DNA of 64,000 nucleotides, from NCBI GenBank assembly GCA_024195265.1, contig JAJLRJ010000001.1, positions 54,144,202 through 54,208,201 on the forward strand, in the 5' to 3' direction. How positions within the stretch are numbered: position 1 is the first letter of the stretch; each line of letters opens with the position of its first letter. The notes beneath the pieces are model-generated. The model was given only the letters and a program-made list of their open reading frames with translations, did not search any database and was not told the DNA's origin. The translations under genes and the position numbers were made by a program. Of this stretch, positions 11,638 to 24,103 are shown piece after piece. The stretch is from Dendrophyllia cribrosa (lineage: Eukaryota; Cnidaria; Anthozoa; Scleractinia; Dendrophylliidae).

Positions 11638-12048
11638 TATTTTGGTACGGGATACGGGATATGGGCGGTAGTAGTCGCACGGTGCCTTTTGAAACCCCTA
11701 ACCTTGACATTTTAGGCCATTTTACAGCTAACAATAAAAATCACGCTGCAACAGTAAAAAAAAATTGCATTTTTAAATGCATGTTTTTAAAACCCTTCAC
11801 ACCCCATAAAAGTCAAATTACCGACATTTTTAGCAATTTCTTCCACTCTATAAAGTGCGATGTGAAGAAAAAACTTCCGGGTTTTTTTGACATCAGTAAT
11901 GATAACATTTCATCAATTACCTCGATTTTGTAGTTTCACTTTTTTAATTTTCATGTTTAATTTTTTAGTATGTAAGATGCATTGTAACACTTTTAAGTAT
12001 TACAATGCATTAAAATAGCAATTTCTTATATAAAAGGTCAACATTTAA

Positions 12049-12196
12049 CAATTATTGGATGAGGTTGAGCATGATAGCGATAATTATCAAGGCCAAAGCT
12101 TGTGTTATCTGCCGAAGCCGAAGGCTGAGGCGGATAACACAAACTGAGGCCTTGGTAATTATCGCTATCATGCGAAAACCGAATCCAATAATTGTT
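12049..12196. mobile_element. Hairpin MITE
   Basis: A nearly complete palindrome: AATTATTGGAT at the left end and its complement at the right, with inner arms GATAGCGATAATTATCAAGG and TTGTGTTATC matched across a short centre. It is noncoding. Confidence 0.65.
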
Positions 12197-12450
12197 TTAT
12201 TATGCATATTCCTGAGCTGCACTTGTAAAGACAAGAGCGCGCACAAAAAAGTGATCAATGCACAGCAGTCAACTTGTAAGTAATAAAACTATTGCATGCA
12301 TAAAACTATTGTCTGTAGGTATGAAGTCACTTCTACATATATAAAATTCATTGTCTGTAGGTATGACGTGACAGAAACAGCAAGCAATAATTAGCTGCGT
12401 GCTTATAGCCAATCAAAATCGAGCTAGTGACACCAATGTATAATAATAAA

Positions 12451-12610
12451 ATTTCGTTATTTATAACACTTAAAATATCACGCCCATAACACTTCAGAGT
12501 AAACATATCACGCCCATAACACTTAACAGTAAAAATATCGCGCCCATAACACTTAACAGTAAAAATATCGCGCCCATAACATTTAACGGTAAATAAAACA
12601 TCCATAACAT
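12451..12610. repeat. 30-bp minisatellite, about five copies
   Basis: The unit is CGCCCATAACACTTAACAGT followed by AAAAATATCG, with a few substitutions between copies. Because 30 is a multiple of three, the minus strand reads as a repeated decapeptide (TVKCYGRDIF), which I take as incidental. Confidence 0.8.
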
Positions 12611-13074
12611 GCGACAGTAAACGCCATCTTATTGATTATCAGCGGATGAAGCCTTATTTGCTGTCCTTTTGTTTGAAAACACAACAATGCCATCTTCAAA
12701 ACAATAACAACTGAAATAGCATAATAACACGATAAATAAGAACAACTTTTAAAATCAGTTTAATTTTTGAATGACAGGCTGTGCATTTCATGATCAGCAA
12801 TTGTATTTTGGTAAGTTAAGCGTGAAGATCGAGTTCGTAAAATACTGCCGCCTTTTTGACTTACACGATAGTACTATTTTTTAACTTACATGATAGTACT
12901 ATCAGCGATAGTACATTTTTTATCTCCGATTTGTATATAGTGCCATTAGTAGTTTTGTATTTATACCGTAGCTTTTTTACATTCTATTTTTTGCATTATT
13001 GATAAACTTAATTTAATTATTATGCAGGACCGTCCTGAGAACCACGTTAGTTACGGACGCACCCTGTTAAAAGA

Positions 13075-13075
<1 letters not shown>

Positions 13076-13117
<42 letters not shown>
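13076..13117. repeat. TTA microsatellite
   Basis: A run of ATT/TTA trinucleotides at the left edge of segmental copy 2, directly before the homologous block begins. It may be a retroelement tail or the duplication junction. Confidence 0.8.
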
Positions 13118-13296
13118 ACTATTGTAAAACAAAAACAAAAATAATTCACTAGAATACTGTTCAGTGTGATCTTTTGATCTTCACGCAGTCAGGCCAAAAC
13201 TGGCCTGCGCGCAGAAGTCTCCTATTTCCTTTTTTTCCGCGTAAAGCAAAGGAAAAAGAAACGCGAGGCTGCTTGCAGACTAACAGCATAAACAGC

Positions 13297-16200
13297 CTAA
13301 AACCCAAATAAGTACATGAAGCTGGTCGTGACAATCAGGAGAAGTCCGCTGACCAGAGGACCGGAGACGCCATTGCACAAGTCTGATGAACAGCAGGTGA
13401 TTGTACATTTGACGTCAGAATCGAGGCAGACTTCGAAATCTGACGCTAAGCAGGTGGTTGCGCACCCTCTTAGGTAGAATTGCTCTTTTTCGCCGGTGAC
13501 GGTGTAGACGCTAAATTCAGCGCATGGCTGGGAACTATTCTCGCACTTGACTATGGTTCGACTGACTTCACAGTCTTCAGCAGAGATGCTGCTCGTACAC
13601 CCGTAACATTCACGAGAGATCACTGCAATGAGAAAGAGGAAATATCAGCCTTAAAACATCTAAACCACAGACAGTACAGGTAACATTCACGAGAAGTCAC
13701 TGCAATGAGAAAGAGAAAATCAGGGCCACAAGCAAGTTGCACTCGGAGAAGAACGCGCTGTGAAACGCCCAGGCACAGGAATCCCAAAAAGTCAGACAAG
13801 TGGCATGATATTCTCAAATGTTTTGTTCATTGTGTATGGCATAAGCTGTGCACGTGGACAGACATATGATCTTGAAGTCATATCCGGAGTTTATAATCAA
13901 GTACACATTAGTAAAGTGCTAACTTAGTCAGGTCAATCACTCGAACTTGATGCTACACTGTGCTGACGAGCCGCAATAATGGCGAAACAGCTTTCCACGG
14001 TTGCATTTAAACTTTCGGTTTGGTCTCAATCATGCCCTTGTTGCGTTACTTTTTCTACGCAGTTGTCAGCCCTTGCTTCTTATAGTATTTTGTTTATTTT
14101 TGGCTGATCAGATCTCTTACAGATCCGGCTGCGTATATACCAGCAGCATTTTCTTTCACGGTCCCTTGCATTCTTGTTTTCATTTAATTAGATCCACCGT
14201 TCTGATTTTTACGGGTGTGACAGATGCACTTTGATTCGGCAGATTCATTGTGCCGTCATCGGTAAAAAATAAAGCAACGACACAAAAGTGGATTGAATCA
14301 TAACAGCGAAAGTAGATAGGGAAATAACAAAGACTGAATAATAAAGTGTCAAACAGCGGCAGCAAAACGATTACAAAATTTTGCCGCCTTCTGTCCCTGT
14401 TGGAATTAGGAGTTTGATAACAGGCTTTTAGCTTCTGATACCTTTAATAATTCATGACGAGAACACAAAAGAAATCACTACCGTGAAGAAGGTTTGGATA
14501 TCCTGTCTTAATTAGCATTGATTTTGGACCTTTTATTGCTTCCTTTTCTCTGTATTTAAAGAATCTGACCCACCCAGTTTGCATTGCATGCCTACGTTGC
14601 ATCCTCCATTTTCAGGGTCCCCGAAAGTCCATACTGTATTGTAGATGAGAAATTCACTCGTGCAAGAGGTGATATGCTTGTCCAAATATGGAATAGAGCC
14701 GTATTATAACAATAAGAGAAGCGCGCAATGCAAACTGGGTGGGTCAAACTCTTTAATGAGCAGTTTGTGAAGCCATATCAAATACTCGAAAGATCGAGTG
14801 TTTCATCAGGATATTCAAACACCGATAAGTGGGTTGAAAAACGAAGCGCTCAGTGCAGCCGAGTTTTTTTAACCTACTCATCGGTGTTTGGATATCCTGA
14901 TGAAACACTCTTTCGAGTGTTTGATCATTATATTATTTTACTTCCCGACCGATGGTCTATCTTTCCGACCTCTGCATGGTCTAGGGGAACGCTTCATATC
15001 AAGCTGCAACTCTTATGACATGGAAAAAACACGAAAAAAAAATTCCGCTTTCGGAAATCTGCCAAGTCACAAGTTGTTCAACGTGCTATTTTAAAAACGA
15101 GCAAAAGTGTTTTATCATTCTGGCCCCGATTGTTCAATTGGTGGATAGCGCTCTCCACCGGATAAATCATTTTATCCAGTGGATACATGTCAATCAGCAA
15201 AATCTTTTGTGTTAGCCGCTGGATAGTGCTTTATCCGGTGGATAGCCGACTATCCACTTTTTGAACAACCCGGTCCTGCATGGTTTAAAAACTCCAGCGA
15301 AGATGATAAAGTACGTGCTGTAAGTGGGGAACGACTTTAAAAACATTCAATTAGCATAAAAAATAGTCCCAAGGTGACAAAATGTAAAGTTCATCGTTTT
15401 TCATGCCAGGTTTTTTTTTTATCTATTAGCCAGATAAATACTTCATGTGACACAGAAATTTGCATAGTACTTCATTTGTCACAGCTGAATTCGGCATAGA
15501 TACTCTTTTTGGCGCATCAATTTTTAATACTGATTTCATTTTGTCATATGTTAAAGTCATTCGGCGATCTTTTCTACATCAAATGATTCATAAATTGTAC
15601 TTGTTTCATAAACAAGAAGTAGATAATTTTGTCATATCACGTTGCGTGCACATTTTCATGCATCAATAAAGGGAAGATGAACTTTTAATCAGACGTCTCG
15701 GTCAGCAAAAGACTCTTTTAACATCTTTGGTGAGAAAGTTGAATTTAGTCCCCGTCTTAAAATCATTCTCCGGGCTGAAAATTTCCACCAAGACCTTCAT
15801 TTCAAAGCATACTATCCCGGGGGGGTTCTCCCGACAATGTAGGTTAGGTGTGTGCCGCCAAGGTTCTCAAATCCTGACCCTATTTAATGGTAGAAAATCG
15901 AGATTTGATACCCTTTTAAAGGCCCAGTTTTAACAGACCATATCTTTTTCGTTTTGCGCTTTGGGGTGATACTGCAATTTAGCGACCCTATCTAAGGAAT
16001 ATCTAAGCACCACAATACCAATAATACCAAAAAGGATACCCTATTTAAGGACTGAGCACCTAAAAAACCCTACCCTATCGGGACATACATGTATAGCGTA
16101 TATAAGAGAGTACCCCCCCCCCCCCCCCCCCCAATCGGGCATACTATATTATAAGGAAGGAAGGAAGGCAATGATTAAGCCGTTTTCCAATTTTGTTTGG

Positions 16201-17496
16201 GCTTCCCGAATTCTGAAAACTTGGAAACTCAAGTCTCACCCAAGTCCTGCCCAAATCAGATAACACGAAGCTCACAATTCAACAACAGGCACTGGTCTAT
16301 TTGTGTTTCTAGCCAAAAATTAATGCACTTAATTGTTATTGGCTTTCCTGGGGGTCAACCACCGGCGACCCCCCAGGGATTTGTTTACACGTTCAAACAA
16401 AAACCTACAAAATCTCCGGGGTATAGGGTAAAATTTACGCCAATCTCCTTCCCCAATGTCTAAGAAGCCAGAATACCTTTATTTACACTGCATCTGTGCA
16501 GCAATTACAGACAAATTTGGACGACTCCTAATATTTTCATCGGAAACTGTCAGCAATTACAGACTTTCTTTTTCTTCACACCACGTCCCAGGCTTTAAAT
16601 TTGTAAAATGGCATGATGAACAAAGCGTATTAAAAAACGTGCAAGAGATCAAAGAAATGGCATACCAATTGCGGCAAGCTTGCTCATCTACATGTTCATC
16701 AGGCCATTAGTATGGGTTTACCCAGGCTATAAGGTCTTTTGACACTTAAATAAAGTTTCTATCTATCTATCTATCCATTTATGTTGGAATGGGCGCTGGT
16801 GACTTATTTTACCTAAAACTATATTTATTTATTTCATGCTACTGATCACTTCAGTACACAACGCATGCACCTCGAAAAAACGCCCGGAAGCGTTTACTTA
16901 TAGCTACTTATGCTCGAAGTTTGATCGAGAAAGTACAATACACATTGATAGATACCTTTGACAGGAAATAAAATATTAATTTTGGCTTCTCTAGGGCAGA
17001 ATTCTGCAAAATTTCAACTTATCCTCTTTTTGTGCAGGTTTAACCCTGCCATTAAAGGTAGCACGTGCACCGCGAATCGTCGTAGTCTTCAGTTATACCT
17101 GATGCGTAATGATCAACAACTCGGTAAATTACTGCTATTCTACTGATAAAGGGACAACCGGCTGAGTCCCGAGACATCCGGGACATTTTTAACAGCAACA
17201 GCCTGGCGCTGCACAGTTTTAATCATACTTATGCTGGTTGCAACCGACTGACTGATAGCTTAATTTATCAGGCGCCATAAAAGGAAAACTTTTCGAAAGA
17301 GAACTGACCAAGCAAGCTCAGAATCTTCCGGTCAGTCTTCCACGAGATTCACAGCGACAACATACGCTGATTTAAAACTGCATCCTCTATACTAAAGATT
17401 TATAAATTGCAAAAGGTAATTATAAGTTACTCCCTTACCCATTGGCAAGAAGATCAAGAACATAAATACAGCCGAATGCTGCAAATTGGACATCAT
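13297..17496 (-). CDS. Ly6/uPAR (LU, three-finger) GPI-type surface protein 2
   Basis: Two exons: 17496-17439 (58 nt; two adjacent ATGs, signal peptide MMSNLQHSAVFMFLIFLPM, GGGTAAG donor, phase 1) and 13622-13297 (acceptor TTCTCATTGCAG). The product has 127 residues. The LU domain begins SRECYGC, has 12 cysteines including CC-x4-CN, and ends in a hydrophobic GPI signal (VVSGLLLIVTTSFMYLFGF). It differs from LU gene 1 at only a few positions of the LU exon (Ala for Val before EDC, Val for Ile and Ile for Met near the C-terminal cysteines, Pro for Arg in the hinge). This is a recent paralogue, predicted to be cell-surface anchored. A decoy acceptor lies at about 13675-13715. The intron is about 3.8 kb with MITEs. 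The ligand is unknown. Confidence 0.85.
13675..13715 (-). other. Duplicated LU exon-2 acceptor (decoy), copy 2
   Basis: The same arrangement as at 535-575: TTTCTCATTGCAG, then TGACTTCTCGTGAATGTTAC, then non-homologous sequence. Reading from this acceptor gives VTSRECY and then a stop-terminated out-of-frame peptide. Confidence 0.7.
14560..14752. mobile_element. TTAA-flanked MITE in copy 2 only
   Basis: TTAA at 14556-14559 and 14753-14756 brackets 193 bp with inverted ends AGAATCTGACCCACCCAGTT and the complement of AACTGGGTGGGTCAAACTCT. The copy-1 site (near 3890) reads straight through a single TTTAATGA, so it is an empty site. The TTAA target suggests a piggyBac- or Kolobok-like mobiliser. 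Confidence 0.75.
14776..14929. mobile_element. Foldback MITE (copy 2)
   Basis: Counterpart of 3916-4064, with the same arms AAACACCGATAAGTGGGTT and complement. Confidence 0.6.
15122..15277. mobile_element. GGATAG-rich MITE (copy 2)
   Basis: Counterpart of 4256-4503 with a much shorter internal repeat. Ends GGCCCCGATTGTTCAATTGG and TTTTGAACAACCCGGTCC. Confidence 0.6.
15816..16139. mobile_element. CCCG-ended MITE with 8-bp target duplication
   Basis: CATACTAT (15808-15815 and 16140-16147) is duplicated around 324 bp that start CCCGGGGGGG and end AATCGGG, with a 20-nt C run at 16113-16132. Copy 1 has a single uninterrupted CATACTA at this site (near 5645). It shares a GTGTGCCGCC-like internal block with the element at 49544. 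Confidence 0.75.
17439..17496 (-). other. Signal-peptide exon of LU gene 2
   Basis: 58 nt; ATG at 17496-17494, donor GT at 17438-17437, phase 1. Highly similar to 7195-7252. Confidence 0.8.
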
Positions 17497-18627
17497 GGTT
17501 ATTCAGTTTTCCACCTGCGCTGACGATCGACACAATTTCGTAGGTTGTGCTAGCTTGCTCCTTAGAACGCAAAATGGCAAACAGAACTTAATGGGACAAT
17601 AAATACTACCACACCTTTAACGGTGCGGCGGCCAAAAGCGTGACCACTTTTAATTAATTTGCATGAGTTCATGCACAGAAATTGCGCGAAATGACAGCAT
17701 TTTAAATTAATGCCATTCTTGGCACTAGCCTAGCAGAATTTAGAATGGGCTAAAAGCCGAAACTGAACCAAAACAACTCGAACCATAATTAAATAAATGG
17801 TCATGACTTGAGAAATTTCTTTGTTCGGTGTTTCTGTGTGCGTTTTTGGGCCTTGACTGGCCGTGCACAACCATTAATAGATTTTTACATTTCTTCGAGC
17901 AATTAACCAATACGGAAATGTTTCGTGAGTTATTTAGTCATAGCATGTGATAGAAAAACAAAAGATGTGCACTGTGGAGTACTTTCTACACAATTTGTAG
18001 CTCATTCGGTTATCGTCATTCGTCCGATTTAACCATAGGGACGGATAATCCGTCTGGACGAACTTGGGCAAGCATTTTTTAGACGAACTATCTGCTTACT
18101 AGTTCGTCTTGGCAGACTTAGGTGGATAATCTGTCTTATTAGTCATGACAGGTAACATTTGTAACGTCCGAATATGAACAAATATATGATCCATGGCGAT
18201 GGCGACGTCTCTAAAACCTGTCGAATGCGAAGTGTCGAGATGGTAAAAAGGTATTTTGCAAAAACTTTCTAACTTAACACAATAGCATGGTCCTCAACGA
18301 GAGATGAAGAAAGTTTTAGTCTTTTTATTTGAGCCAGAACTTTCTTTATTAAATAGCGAAACGCCAGAGGGAAGATTTCCGTATATAAAACCCACATTAG
18401 ATATGCACAACGTTACTAATTACAACTGAAAACAAAAGCCGAAACAATAGGGCCGTTAGCGCATGCAAGCATAATTAATATGTGGGGTTCAGATACGGAA
18501 ATCTTACTACGCCCACGGTTATATGAATTAGCTCTAATGAAACATACTTTTCTCGACAGTCCCTTTCACGCTCGCTAATAAGAGGCATGGAGATATGCGA
18601 CCGAGCTTGAGAGAGCAAAGGGATAGG

Positions 18628-18735
18628 GTAAAGTCGGTAATGGAGGGAGAGAGGGAGGGAGGGAGAGAGAGAGGTAGGGAGGGAAGGAGGGAGTGAGGGA
18701 GGGAAGGAGGGAGTGAGGGAGGGAGGGAGGGAGGA
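18628..18735. repeat. Homopurine GGGA/GA tract
   Basis: About 105 nt of almost pure purine on the plus strand (GGGAGGGAGGGAGAGAGAGA-like). Such polypurine mirror repeats can form triplex DNA. Open frames on the minus strand (Ser/Leu/Pro repeats) are low-complexity shadows. Confidence 0.8.
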
Positions 18736-20880
18736 CGGAAATGAAGAGCAGAGATAACAATGTCAACAGCTGTCGAAGGATTTTTACGCAAACTTTAAAA
18801 TGAGATACAGAGCTCTTATTTTACTTACGTTGTAAGAGGCTGACGCGAATAACATCTAAACAGGGGCATCCAACAAGGAATGTTTTGTTTAGGATAACGC
18901 TTGCAATGGCGTGGTATATTTTTCCAATTTCATTTCAGTGCCTTCAAAAGGAAACTGTGAAAGCTAATAATACAGTTGAAGCTTTTGGATTTCCTAAGCT
19001 TAATTTTTCAGCGGCAGAACATTTTAGGGAAAGGATACTGCTTTCACCTTTCCGAAAATCCTGGACAAGTCCTGGCCTTTCTTCGTAGTGCATTGTCAGG
19101 AGAAATTTCAACGTGTTAGCTTGGATTTCTACACGTGATCTACCTCGGCCGCACCGGAATAAAGAGGTGTAAATGTAGTGGATTCATCTACATGACTTGA
19201 CTCTATCTCAAAAGCCTATCAATTGAATGTTCTAAACGAAATTAAGGGAAATACAATCACTTTCGATTTCATTTCTTATTTGCTGTAGTATCTGTCTCTA
19301 TCAAGTAAATAAGAAGCAAAGGACCGCGAACGAAAATGCTGCTGGTGTATGTAGAATAAGGTACGCCTATCAAGGCACGCCTATCAAGGCATGCCTCAGG
19401 CCCAGGGTGGGGGGGGGGGGGGGGGGGGGGGGGGGGAGGGGATCAGGTAGTGAATCAGAAAATCACGAGGGGACGAAGAAGAAATTTTTCGTTCGAAAAC
19501 TATGTTAGTTTGCTTCTTGCTTAAATTTGTAAAAGCTATCTTACTAGTATATCGAATAGATGGTGATTGATGCAGCAAATAGGTAGCACCGTTTGATGAT
19601 GCACGCCCTCTTTTGTCTCATATTGCACCGTAAATACATTAACAAAGAAGTGTGCCCGAGCAAAATGGCACGCATGTTAGAGAAATGGCACTTAAGGTGG
19701 CTCGACTGGGTTTTTTGGCGACACAACATCCCAATTGAATGGCTGATACTTCAATGTCTGAGCTCGGTCAGGCAAGCTGTTTCACGCATATACTAGAGAT
19801 GAAATGATCTTTCCAAAAAAGGAGATTTGATTGACACCGGTGTTACCATAACAGCGATCTGATGACGTCATGGTTTTTGCATATTAGTAATTTTCTCAAC
19901 ATCTAGACCTGACCTATCTGACTGGAACCTTTGTTGAGATGCATTCTGGAAAGGTTCGATTACATTGGACTTTGCTTATGGAAGCTGAGAAGGATATGTT
20001 GTAGTGTTGAATTGCACGATTGTGCACTTCCCGTTCATAGCTTTGCCATATACACTTACGGTTTCTTGACTGCCGGGTACCCATACTTCCGGTTCTAAAC
20101 AAAAGCAAAACAGCGTTACTGAAGCGTCAGGACACCGTCTCCTACAACCCGCGTTCTTTGCTCAGGTTCGCGTTTGGTATATATGACACACAGAAGAAAC
20201 ACTGGCTTCCTTGTGGTACAGCTTTCACTTAAAAAACATTCAATAGTAACAATGTGGTTTGCAGGAAAGATGACTGAATGAAAGGAGTTTCCCCATGTCG
20301 GACATCTTCTTATCTTGTTGAAATATACCATAAAACTTTCTTACGCATGCGCATTACGCATTACGCATGCTACTTGGAGCCTCTTGTTTCGAATAAGAAT
20401 ATTCTAAATATTTCGTGCCAAAAGAACTCATAAATTTGTTTACATAGCACGGCTGCGGAAACGCTTAGATTCTCGCATTACGAACAAAAATAAAGTCCTC
20501 GATATTCCTGCCGATAGAATTGAAAAATAACACGGCCGTTACCAAAAGCACTTTGATTTGTGTAACGAAAGTGATTAACAAAAAGAATGTCCTCGTTATT
20601 TAGTGTCGACGGCTGTGACTGTGATTCTCGCTTCGATTCTCGTAAAAGTGCTTTGATTCGGACAAACCGAAGTTATTGTGCTTGCGCATGAAATTCTGGT
20701 AGAAAGTAGTGATCCAAAGCACGGAATTCTGGGTAATAATGGGAAGCCAATGCTCAAATCTCAAATTTTCCTAACTTTACACTGTATTGTCTTGTATGTT
20801 GCTGCTCCCGTTCGCTTTGCTCCGCTCCGAAGCAACAAGAACCGAGTATGCCCTGGATTCGAGGTTCTTTTGTTAGGCTC
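18736..20880. other. Intergenic stretch, no gene seen
   Basis: AT-rich DNA with a 28-nt G homopolymer (19409-19436) preceded by a short duplicated ATCAAGGCA-like word, and a tandem GCATTACGCAT motif near 20345. Short open segments lack start context, splice sites or recognisable domains. Confidence 0.5.
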
Positions 20881-21060
20881 TTTGCGTGATCCTCTTAAGG
20901 TCTCTTTACACTGTAAGTGATAGCTCTTTGCGTGATGCCTCTTTGTGTGATAGCTATTTGCGTGATGATTTTTTGCGTGATCCCGTTTTGCGTGATGCAT
21001 CTTTGCGTGATGGTTGTTTGCGTGATGCCTCTTTGCGATATGCCTTTTTGCGATGTATGC
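20881..21060. repeat. 15-16-bp minisatellite
   Basis: About ten degenerate copies of TTTGCGTGATGCCTC. Both strands are open through it (His/Ala/Lys-rich on the minus strand, Cys/Val- or Arg/Asp-rich on the plus), which follows from the absence of stop words rather than from coding selection. Confidence 0.75.
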
Positions 21061-21299
21061 CTCAGTATGATTTGCCTCTTTGTTCAATGCGCGATTCGAG
21101 TTGTTTTATTTCATTTTCTTTGAATTGAATTTTGTTTTGTATATAATCCCCCATACTTCTTCATTGGTGGTCTGCTCGTTAAATACGCCACGGCATGGTG
21201 GGGGTTGTCTGTTGTACGCGTCTTTTATTTTGATGTCGTGGCGTATTTCTTAACGAACTGCCCACCACAGGAAGAAGGGCAAACATATTTTTCAATTTT

Positions 21300-21530
21300 T
21301 CTTGTGTTAAGCCTGCAATCTGACGGACGGAATGAAAAGGGAAATAACACCACCCCTCCCACCGATTCAATGATGGATTCGCGCGAAAACCATGCAAAAC
21401 GCGCCATTTTCCCATCACTGAACTGGGTGGGGAGGGTATTAATTTTTCATTTGAAATGTCCAAGATTGCAATCTCGGACGGAATTAAAAGAGAAATAACA
21501 CCTCCCCTCCCCCCGATTCAATCCCGGTGC
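21300..21530. repeat. Tandem duplication of about 165 bp
   Basis: Two copies of a block containing CAATCT, GACGGAAT and GAAATAACACC followed by CCCCTCCC and CCGATTCAAT (near 21320 and 21475). Just upstream, an inverted pair around GTTAAATACGCCACG and CGTGGCGTATTTCTTAAC (about 21175 and 21235) suggests a foldback. Confidence 0.55.
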
Positions 21531-22051
21531 TTAGCACATCCCGGGATGAACTCGTTCCAAAACGAAACCATGTACTATTCGGCAGCAAAAAGAAAACTAG
21601 ACGAACAGATACCGAGCAAAACTCATCTCGAGACGAAATCTCTCATGTAAATGGGCAATGAGAAACTAGGAGAATCAAAAGCTCCTATGAGCCAACTCGT
21701 AAATTCGAAACGCTCTAAATAAAATATTCTTTACCCAAAAATTCATGGTATATTGAGGTATACACTTGAGGAACAGATCCATATTGAATTGAAGATGACA
21801 TTTAGCGGCGTCACCGCGGTTTTTTAATTTACTTTGATTGTCATTGTCAGTGTAAATTTTATTGTGATGTGCAAATAAAGCTGAATATACAATAATAATA
21901 ATAATAATACATATCTTTTAAGAGGAGGGCTCTGTCACTAAAAGTGGTTTTCAGGGGGTCCTCTAAACATTAAAAATATAAAAAAATCAAATAAAAATAG
22001 AAAACTACAAAAAGAGGAAATTAAAATGACAAAAACGATATACATACTAGC

Positions 22052-22269
22052 CTAAAACTGGTCGCTTAAAAATTTATTCAAATTCCTTTTAAAAATTAGG
22101 TTAGGTATAGGCCTTTTCAATTCGTTCGGCAGGGAAGCCCAATCGCTCAAAGCTTTGAAATATGTCGTACGTCTTCCCCATTATGTTCGCGGCTTAGGAA
22201 GTATTGGTAAAAAACCGTTTCTAGTATTGTAATTATGCATTTGGCTTAGAGAGGTCCTTGAAATATCAA
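22052..22269 (-). pseudogene. LINE reverse-transcriptase C-terminal remnant
   Basis: The minus strand reads HNYNTRNGFLPILPKPRT, an in-frame stop, WGRRTTYFKALSDWASLPNE and LKRPIPNLIFKRNLNKFL, then SDQF and a stop. This matches the conserved tail of CR1/jockey/L2-type reverse transcriptases (the HxYxTR, KxRTxxG and W-SLP motifs). Upstream polymerase sequence is missing and the in-frame stop makes it a relic. An AATAAT-tailed segment adjoins at about 21835-21910. Confidence 0.65.
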
Positions 22270-23510
22270 AATGTTCTTGAAAAAAAAAAAAGCCGAAAGG
22301 ATATACAGCTGTAGGCACAGGCAACTAATTCCTAAACAGCTAAAACACGATGGAGCGGATGCAGGCAATCAGGCGCAAATCAACGAAAACTTGAGCAAGT
22401 CTGCTGTAAAATAAATCCATTGTTCTACCTATTAATAGTTCCAAAATATTAATTTTCCCTACAGCGCCAGACTATCCTATTTCTCATTTTCACAGCCTTG
22501 TTTTTTTATTCATGTTTTACCCTCTTTCCATATCAGACAATTCTGGCTGGGTTGACTCCACAGGGTCTGTTTCTTTTTAACTTCTTGAGGAAAGACAAGT
22601 TTAGAAATAATTAAAGCCTAAAACATCTAGCTGCCAGATCAAGGTTGGTAAAATGTCATAGCAACCCTTATCGTTCTCAAATATCTAGGTAATAAGCTTT
22701 CCCCATGAACTTTTGTTAACATTTGAAATTGACAATTCACATGTTTTTCGAAAACTTGAACCGACCGATTAAGTATGACTCTTTTTTATATAAGAACGTC
22801 TAATTCAAGTTTGGGCTGAGGCTTAGCTAGGGCTGCATGTTCTTCTTTTTTTGACGATTTGAGCCTGAAAATGTTCTTAGCAGGTTCTTAAGAAAAATGG
22901 TACAGTAGTTCAGTAAATTTTTGTCATGAATAAGAAGAATAAATTGTAAGTGAAGTTCAATCTACAAATTTGCTAATTGTTAGATATGCTTGCTAGAGTG
23001 TAAAATGGAAAAAGACTTGTAAACGTTTCTTCTTTCATTTGTAAAACATGATTAATAGAGACGTTATTAAAGACGCGGTATTGTCCATTATGCTTCAAAC
23101 GCCTCTGTTATTGTTTTGGTTTGCACTTTTTTTTTTCGGGGTTTTGCTTTTCTCGCGGCAAACATTCTATTCCATAGCCATGGAAAGGAATTATATCGTC
23201 TCGTGCTTCTGTTCGGTTCAAACGTTTTATATTAATTTACGTTCTTATGTGTTGCCTGATAAATAAGCTATATACTCGAATAAACGTTTAACGACCGACA
23301 TGGCCGATGCAAACGGATTACAAAGAGCTATAAGACCTACCGGATTTTTTAACATCAAGAAAATGGCCGCCGATCGGCTTGCAGCACGCAATGCATAATG
23401 ACAATACTGGGTCTTTAACTAAATCTAAGCCTGGTTCTTGGCAAGTTGGCTTCTTTTTATTTAAATTTCAGGCCAATCTTAGCCTCAACGCTCAAAGAGT
23501 GTAGATTAGT
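22270..23510. other. Intergenic stretch, no gene seen
   Basis: AT-rich DNA without a convincing ORF, splice pattern or repeat structure. Confidence 0.45.
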
Positions 23511-23730
23511 GCGAAACAATTAAAACCAGTCACAAAACTGATAAACATTGTAAACAACTGTGTAAATAACGTTTAAAATTATTGTAATTAATTGGCCTGC
23601 TTTTCGAAAACTTGAACTACTGATTGAGTTGATTCGTTCGAAACAATAAAAACCAGTCACACAACTGATTAACATTGTAAACAACTGTGTAAATAACGTT
23701 TAAAATTATTCAGTTAATTGGCCTGCATTT
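23511..23730. repeat. Tandem duplication of about 120 bp upstream of the chondroitin synthase gene
   Basis: Two copies of a block with ACCAGTCACA, ATTGTAAACAACTGTGTAAA and TAACGTTTAAAATTATT (starting near 23511 and 23636). It lies 400-600 bp upstream of the start codon, so it could affect the promoter; this is inference from position only. Confidence 0.65.
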
Positions 23731-24103
23731 AACTAAACTCTTCGCATAAAGTGTTAAAATGTCAGTGAGGAATTCTGTGATCAAACGATCAAGTCCCGAT
23801 TGTTCACCGGTGATGGTACTGAGAAAATGCGAAACTCAGCACACCAGATACTGAGGCCTCTGATCAAGAAATTCTGTGACGGTTTTAAAATAACTAATTT
23901 CTTTACGAATTAATCAGCTTAGAGCCTTGACGGAGTCCTACTCATCGGCTGACGTTTAATAATCGTCTCAGCGGAGTTACTCGTCATCAGCCGAGTTCGC
24001 TCTTGTCCTGGTGCCACTGCTGTTTTCATTCGTATTTAGTACACACCGAGTCGTTCACAGCATTGCGAAAGCTTTGTTAGAGATAAAACAAATCTATTAC
24101 AAG

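Larger units (their letters stand above)
13140..18430. repeat. Segmental duplication copy 2
   Basis: Collinear with 1-8210. It lacks the LINE and the Harbinger-type MITE of copy 1, but carries its own insertions at 14560-14752 and 15816-16139, a TATC microsatellite near 16755-16780, and about 370 bp at 13800-14180 with no counterpart in copy 1. Homology fades near 18430 (copy 1 near 8210). Confidence 0.85.

Noticed and set aside
12348..12605. Repeated decapeptide frame on the minus strand
   Set aside because: The 30-bp minisatellite is a multiple of three, which makes an apparent repeat protein without other evidence.
18534..18791. Pro/Ser/Leu-rich minus-strand frames
   Set aside because: Produced by the homopurine GGGA tract.
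20761..21128. Long open frames on both strands (His/Lys-rich and Cys/Val-rich)
   Set aside because: They coincide with the TTTGCGTGATG minisatellite and mirror its unit, so they are not independent coding evidence.
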